From: Jiangella endophytica
GTDB taxonomy: Bacteria > Actinomycetota > Actinomycetes > Jiangellales > Jiangellaceae
DNA length: 64,000 nucleotides
Reading direction: 5' to 3'
NCBI RefSeq assembly: GCF_003427025.1
Contig: NZ_QVAI01000010.1
Location: 228,581-292,580 of the forward strand
Position 1 is the stretch's first letter; every line of letters starts with the position of its first letter. This document shows positions 59,904-64,000 of the stretch, piece after piece. The notes under the pieces are model-generated. The model had not been told where the DNA came from. It saw nothing but the letters and a program-made list of their open reading frames with translations, and did not search any database. The position numbers and the translations under genes were made by a program.

Positions 59904-60247
59904 AGCTGCCCCACCCACAGCACGACCCACACCGCCGCCAGCGCGACGGCCAGCGCCGCCACGGGCCGGGCCCACCACGCCGCCGGTTCGCCCTGCTCCT
60001 GCAGGACGAGCCGGCGGCGCAGTCGTTCCGATGCGACCAGCAGCGCCCCGGCGACCAGTCCGATCGGCACCGCGAGGGCCGCGTGCACCAGCCACGCGCC
60101 CGACCGTGACGGCCCGCCCCAGGCGCCGTCGTAGGGGCCGGACTCGACCAGGCCGTAGAAGGGGCCCCGCACGATCAGCAGGGCGATCATGGCGATGAGC
60201 AGCAGCTGGACCAGCCGGAGGCCGCCGCGGAAGGGTGCGGTCGTCAT
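59900..60247 (-). CDS. small membrane protein of unknown function
   Basis: 115 residues with three hydrophobic helices (LRLVQLLLIAMIALLIVRGP, AALAVPIGLVAGALLVASER, VAALAVALAAVWVVLWVG). FYGLVESGPYDGAWGGPS between helices 1 and 2 is a recognisable but unnamed actinobacterial pattern. ATG 60247 is 7 nt after TACCGT, a leaderless start. Its TAA overlaps the convergent nuclease TAG. Confidence 0.8.
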   Translation of the reverse strand: MTTAPFRGGLRLVQLLLIAMIALLIVRGPFYGLVESGPYDGAWGGPSRSGAWLVHAALAVPIGLVAGALLVASERLRRRLVLQEQGEPAAWWARPVAALAVALAAVWVVLWVGQL

Positions 60248-60545
60248 GCCGCGGACGGTACGGACGGCGTCGGTGCGCGTCGTCACTCCACGGAGCCATC
60301 GTGGACCCCGTACCACAGGGGTACGGGCGGACGCACATTGTCAGGGAGTTGTCAGGGTGCTGTAGCTGTTGCGGATCGCTCCGGCACGTCATTGTTGTTC
60401 CCGCGGGGGGAGGAGTGCCGGATCCCGAAGCAGATGTGGGTGGACACAGCAAGGCGCCGGCGCCGCACAGCTTGGCCGGCAGCGCGTCTAGCGGGGGGCA
60501 AGACCGCTGCCGGCCGGGCCCCTCCCCGTACACCGCGCCCCGACC
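60248..60545. other. intergenic region with stem-loops and a short direct repeat
   Basis: No gene. It holds CCCGTACC/GGTACGGG (60307-60314, 60320-60327), two TTGTCAGGG copies 11 bp apart (60338, 60349), a GGCGCCGGCGCC palindrome (60453-60464) and the stem-loop at 60474-60515. Confidence 0.7.
60474..60515 (-). terminator. stem-loop after the STAND regulator
   Basis: Perfect 11-bp arms GGCCGGCAGCG (60474-60484) and CGCTGCCGGCC (60505-60515), 20-nt loop, 30 bp past the regulator stop. Confidence 0.6.
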
Positions 60546-63032
60546 TCACCAGGGCGCGTCGAGAGTGCTGAGGGTGTCCGGCGGGTAGCCGTCGGCCACC
60601 GCGTGCAGGGGCGTGGCCTGACCGGCGCCCCAGGCATGGGCGAACGCGCGCTCGCCCAGCTTCTTGCGGACGGCGGTCGTGGTGAACTCGATGTCCGGAC
60701 GTTCGCACAGCGGCACCGGGGTGCCGATGGTGTCGCGGACGGCCGCCGCGGCGCCGAGCAGGAACGCGGCGTACGCGGTGTTCTCGTGCTCCTGCGCCAC
60801 CGACGCCAGCGCCTCCAGGACACTCGCGGCCCGCCACTTGTCGCCCAGTTCCTGCTGCTCGGCGAGGCTCTCGTCGAGCAGATGGATGGCCCGTTCGAGC
60901 CGGCCCTGGCGGCGGGCCACCACCCCCAGCTGGTTGAGCGACCAGCCGACGCCCTCACGGAAGCCGAGGCGTTGCGCCCGGCCGAGGCTCTGGTGCAACA
61001 GCCGCTCGGCGGTGTCGAGATCGCCGCTGTAGAGGGCGACGACGCCGAGGTTGAGCTGCGACCACGTGATGCCCTCGCCGTCGCCGGCGTGCTGGAAGTA
61101 GGCGAGCGCCGCCTCCGAGTAGTCGCGGGCGCCGTCGAGGTCCATGCGCAGCCAGGACATGAAACCGAGGTAGTGCCGGGCCCATGCGATGCCGGCTTTG
61201 TCGCCCAGCTGCTGGTAGAGATTCAGGCTCTCGACGTGCAGCTCGTGGGAGACGTCGTAGTCGGCGCGCTCGCGGGCGATGCTGCCGAGGTGCCGCAGGG
61301 TGAGGGCGGCGCCGGCGGTGTCGCCGAGCCGGCGGTAGAGCGCGAGCGCCTCCTCGAGCCGCTGCGCCGACACGTCGTACTCGCACTGCAGGAAGGCCAG
61401 GTACCCGGCGCCGCGGGAGGCGCCGGCGAGCGCGCCCGGCTGGACCGGATCGGGCGTGATGTCCGGTGCGGTGCGGGCGATGCGCAGCGCCGACTCCAGC
61501 CAGTCCCGGCCTTCGGAGTAGTGGCCGCGCAGGTAGAAGTACCGCCACAGCGCGGCGGCCAGCCGCATCGACTCGCCGCCCAGCTCGCGGCTGATCGCCC
61601 GGCCGAGCGCCACCCGCAGGTTGTCGAGCTCGATGTCGAGGTGGTTCAGCGTCGCGACCTGCTGGTCGGTGCCGAGTTTGCGCTCGGCCCGCTCGGCCAG
61701 CTCGACGTAATGGCGCAGGTGCCGCTGCTCGATGGCGGTCCGCCGGCCGCCGTCGTCGAGCCGCCGGTCGGCGTACTGCCGGATGACGGAGAACATCGAG
61801 TAACGCGCCTCGGCGGCGTCGCGGTCGACGAGGATCAGCGACTTGTCGATCAGCCGGCCGGTGAGGTCGAGCACCCGCTCGTGGCAGGCGTCGGTCTGCT
61901 CGGCGCAGAACACAGCGACGGCGGCGGACATCGTCCAGCCGCCGGAGAACGTCGACACCGCCTCGAAGAACTCCCGCTCCTCGGCACCGAGCAGCTGGTA
62001 GCTCCAGTCCAACGCGGCGTCGATGGTCTGCTGCCGCAACGGCGCGGTGCGGCTGCCGCCGGACAGGATGCGCGACGACGTGTCCAGCTCGTCCGCGATC
62101 TGCTCGATGGTCAGCACGTTGACGCGCGCGGCCGCCAGCTCGATCGCCAGCGGGATGCCCTGCACGCTGCGGCACACCCGGCTGACCTGCAGCAGGCGCT
62201 CGTCGTTGGGGTGCACACCGTGCGCGGCGGCGCGGGCCAGGAACATCCGCACGGCGTCGGCGTCGCGGATCTCCTCGGGCTGTGCGCGTGACGGCGGCAC
62301 CGCCAGCGGCTGCACCTGCCGGACCACCTCACCGGGCACGCGCAGCAGCTCGCGGCTGGTGGCCATGATGGTCAGCTGCGGGCAGCGCTGCAGCAGGAGG
62401 GTCGACAGCCACGCGCTGGTCTCGACCACGTGCTCGCAGTTGTCCAGCACGACCAGCAGCTGCCGCGAGCCGATGTGCTCGGCCAGCGCGTCGACCTCGG
62501 CGGCATCGGAGGCGGGTCGCAGCCCGACGGCGGCCGCCACGGCGTCGATGACCTCCGGTCCGTCGGGACGGGCGGCCAGCGGCACCCAGCAGACACCGGC
62601 CTCGAACCGCAGCCGCACGTCGTTGGCGACGGCGACCGCGAGCCGGGTCTTGCCGACGCCGCCGAGCCCGGTGAGCGTGACCAGCCGCACACCGCCGTGA
62701 CCGAGCAGCGACGACAGCTCGGATAGCTCGGCGGTCCGGCCGATCATCGCCTCGGGCGGCAGCGGCGGCCCCTGGACCTGCGGCGCGTAGGCCGCCGGGG
62801 ACCGGCGCAGCGACTCGGTGAACTCGGCGAACTCGGCTTCGGAGAGATTCAGCGCGGTGGCGAGCAGCCGCACCGTCAGCGGACGGGGTGCGCGGCGGCG
62901 GCCGCGCTCGAGGGCGGCCACCGCGTCGGAGCTGAGACCGGCTTTCTCGGCAAGCTCCTCCTGCGACAGGCCGGCCGTCAGCCGATGCTGTCGCAGCAAG
63001 CTCGCAAAATCGGTCGCGTTGCCGCCCGTCAC
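60546..63032 (-). CDS. XRE-NB-ARC-TPR (STAND) transcriptional regulator
   Basis: 828 residues. XRE HTH at about 10-65 (LTAGLSQEELAEKAGLSSDA), NB-ARC ATPase with P-loop GLGGVGKT (122-129) and Walker B LLVVLDNCEH (D197), GLPLA-like GIPLAIELAAAR, then TPR-like repeats from about 470 to 760 (YSEGRDWLESALRIAR ... GDLDTAERLLHQSL). A nucleotide-gated switch; signal and targets unknown. GTG 63032 has GGAGG 9 nt upstream. The 8-bp inverted repeat at 63053-63080 may be its autoregulatory site. Confidence 0.92.
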   Translation of the reverse strand: MTGGNATDFASLLRQHRLTAGLSQEELAEKAGLSSDAVAALERGRRRAPRPLTVRLLATALNLSEAEFAEFTESLRRSPAAYAPQVQGPPLPPEAMIGRTAELSELSSLLGHGGVRLVTLTGLGGVGKTRLAVAVANDVRLRFEAGVCWVPLAARPDGPEVIDAVAAAVGLRPASDAAEVDALAEHIGSRQLLVVLDNCEHVVETSAWLSTLLLQRCPQLTIMATSRELLRVPGEVVRQVQPLAVPPSRAQPEEIRDADAVRMFLARAAAHGVHPNDERLLQVSRVCRSVQGIPLAIELAAARVNVLTIEQIADELDTSSRILSGGSRTAPLRQQTIDAALDWSYQLLGAEEREFFEAVSTFSGGWTMSAAVAVFCAEQTDACHERVLDLTGRLIDKSLILVDRDAAEARYSMFSVIRQYADRRLDDGGRRTAIEQRHLRHYVELAERAERKLGTDQQVATLNHLDIELDNLRVALGRAISRELGGESMRLAAALWRYFYLRGHYSEGRDWLESALRIARTAPDITPDPVQPGALAGASRGAGYLAFLQCEYDVSAQRLEEALALYRRLGDTAGAALTLRHLGSIARERADYDVSHELHVESLNLYQQLGDKAGIAWARHYLGFMSWLRMDLDGARDYSEAALAYFQHAGDGEGITWSQLNLGVVALYSGDLDTAERLLHQSLGRAQRLGFREGVGWSLNQLGVVARRQGRLERAIHLLDESLAEQQELGDKWRAASVLEALASVAQEHENTAYAAFLLGAAAAVRDTIGTPVPLCERPDIEFTTTAVRKKLGERAFAHAWGAGQATPLHAVADGYPPDTLSTLDAPW

Positions 63033-63052
63033 GCCTTGTTACCTCCGAGATG

Positions 63053-63080
63053 ACCCGGTAGCTGTGAAATCGTACCGGGT
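63053..63080. promoter_or_regulatory. inverted repeat upstream of the STAND regulator
   Basis: ACCCGGTA (63053-63060) and TACCGGGT (63073-63080), 12-nt spacer, 20 bp before the regulator start and 40 bp after the upstream gene stop; either an operator or a terminator. Confidence 0.5.
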
Positions 63081-63121
63081 GATCTTGGAGGTATCAGATG
63101 CGGTGGAGCAAGTGATTGCGC

Positions 63122-63927
63122 TCAGAACCTCCATACCTCTGCTACGGCGACGAAGGCACTGGAGGATGGGCGCTCGGGGGTGCCGGACCGTACCACCTGC
63201 CCGGGCAGCCGCCGTCCGCGCACTTCGATGGACGCGACGGCGCTCGGTCCGGTCACCAGACTGAGGCTGTGCACGCGGCCGCCGAGGTCGAACTCGTCGG
63301 TGGCGAACGCCCGCCGATCCAGTACGTCGGCGATCCGGACGGCGACGTCGCCGGCCCGGGCGTGGGTGCCGCGGGCGAGGTCGTTGGTGACGTGGACGGC
63401 GCGTCGCTCGATCCGCGGTTCGGGCCAGGGCAGCCCGTCGGCCTCGGGGAAGAACCGGGTGAACGTGCGTTCCAGCCAGGACCCGAGCTCCGGGTGGTCG
63501 GTGAGCACCCGCACCCGGCCGTCGTGCCAGAGCACGATCGCCGCGCCGGCGCCGTGGGTGGACCAGTCCACCGTCCAGACCGAGGCGTAGGCGCTGACGA
63601 CGTCGCGGTGGAACAGCTGGACGCCCGGGTTGGCGCCGACGAGGACGACCTTGCGCTGGGCCGGGTCGGTGGCGGCGTCGGCGATGGAGGGGAGGGCGAC
63701 GCCGGCCGCGGGACCGCTGGCGCCGGCCGCGAGACCGCTGCTGGTGGCGGCGTCGGCGATGGAGGGGAGGGCGACGCCGGCCGCGGGACCGCTGGCGCCG
63801 GCCGCGGGATCGCTGCTGGTGGCGGCGTCGGCGATGGAGGGGAGGGTGACGCCGGCCGCGAGACCGGCGGCGGTGGCGGCGCCGGCCCGCAGGACCCGGC
63901 GGCGGGAGAGAGGTTCGGTGGTGTCAT
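63122..63927 (-). CDS. Tat-type secreted protein of unknown function; start unresolved
   Basis: The reading frame ends GRVHSLSLVTGPSAVASIEV ... VWRF and, read upstream, contains a Tat signal (LSRRRVLRAGAATAAGLAAG) followed by near-identical 25-residue repeats (AAGVALPSIADAATSS...). There is no ATG, GTG or TTG in this frame before the signal; the nearest ATG (63927) is in another frame and would read MTPPNLS before needing a shift into RRRVLRAG. First in-frame start is GTG 63571, which omits the signal. Either a frameshift, a rare start, or a start beyond the window. I do not recognise the mature domain. Confidence 0.6.
63662..63870 (-). repeat. 75-bp tandem repeats in the Tat signal region
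   Basis: GGCGGCGTCGGCGATGGAGG recurs at 63671, 63746 and 63821, exactly 75 bp apart, with near-identical flanks (about 2.8 copies). Confidence 0.95.
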
Positions 63928-64000
63928 GGGGGCCAGCCGACCGGGGCGGGCGGTGGCGTCGCCATGAATTCGAGTAGGTTCGAATCGTGACGGTCCGGAT

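Noticed and set aside
60338..60357. Two TTGTCAG heptamers 11 bp apart, like a SARP binding site
   Set aside because: No gene follows on the plus strand, and the element is about 80 bp from the only divergent start; two copies can occur by chance.
63970..63990. GTTCGAATC resembling a tRNA T-loop (also near 2645)
   Set aside because: The flanking bases do not form a T-stem and no acceptor, D or anticodon arms are present.

Overview
The window is 64 kb of very GC-rich DNA (roughly 70 percent by eye). It has dense genes, many GTG starts, strings of 4-nt start/stop overlaps, Tat-type and lipoprotein signals, cysteine leader peptides and many leaderless promoters (a TANNNT-like -10 box 6-7 nt before the start codon). 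This is a filamentous or soil actinobacterium. A Jiangella-like genome is my guess from overall flavour only; nothing in the window proves the genus. I see no rRNA, tRNA, CRISPR array, intact insertion sequence or prophage.

Layout, left to right. 0-5 kb: the end of a trehalose operon (treX-treY, minus strand) and a first ECF sigma/DGPF(YCII)/DUF998 module. 5-11 kb: GNAT, PNPOx-fold protein, a TetR regulator divergent from a clpX gene, and the pxpB-pxpA-pxpC 5-oxoprolinase operon. 11-17 kb: an ArsR-GNAT fusion, a DUF4232-type lipoprotein, PhoD-like phosphatase, lipid kinase, and an ArsR + two AHSA1/SRPBCC operon. 17-20.8 kb: four consecutive, translationally coupled paralogues of an unrecognised single-pass membrane protein, with a 204-bp near-perfect direct repeat. 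I consider this the most interesting novel locus. 20.8-34 kb: erythromycin-esterase-like protein, SDR, EamA exporter/LysR pair, epoxide hydrolase/WYL regulator pair, RNB ribonuclease, secreted S15 peptidase, secreted purple-acid-type phosphatase, small lipoprotein, second epoxide hydrolase. 34-45 kb: a gene-poor 775-bp stretch, Ku, RibD-like reductase, dienelactone hydrolase, pentapeptide protein, a second ECF/DGPF module, an XRE-cupin regulator divergent from azlCD, two methyltransferases, PNPOx, LysE exporter, GNAT.

45-53 kb: a K+/H+ antiporter with a C-terminal UBP zinc finger and its small regulatory subunit, a short methionyl-tRNA synthetase preceded by a leaderless Met-Met leader peptide, a 27-residue hydrophobic peptide gene ending in a perfect intrinsic terminator, a deleted SDR, a HAD 5'-nucleotidase, and a cysteine dioxygenase/rhodanese operon with its cysteine leader peptide. 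A 1.1-kb region without convincing genes follows, carrying a long imperfect palindrome. 53-60 kb: a polyol/sugar ABC uptake and dehydrogenase operon with a divergent SorC-type regulator and two copies of its probable operator, then a secreted EEP-family nuclease/phosphatase. 60-64 kb: an XRE-NB-ARC-TPR (STAND) regulator and an unfamiliar Tat-type secreted protein whose signal region holds 75-bp tandem repeats and whose start does not resolve.

Functional links that the sequence supports: the treXY pair; sigma/DGPF modules likely acting as self-contained stress switches; pxpBAC for 5-oxoproline recycling; azlCD under a cupin-domain repressor with a 22-bp palindrome; cdo-rhodanese under a cysteine-sensing leader; and the polyol operon under its SorC regulator. 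Gene starts were chosen from Shine-Dalgarno spacing, overlaps with the upstream stop, or a leaderless -10 box. Most gene calls rest on recognisable motifs; no database search was run.
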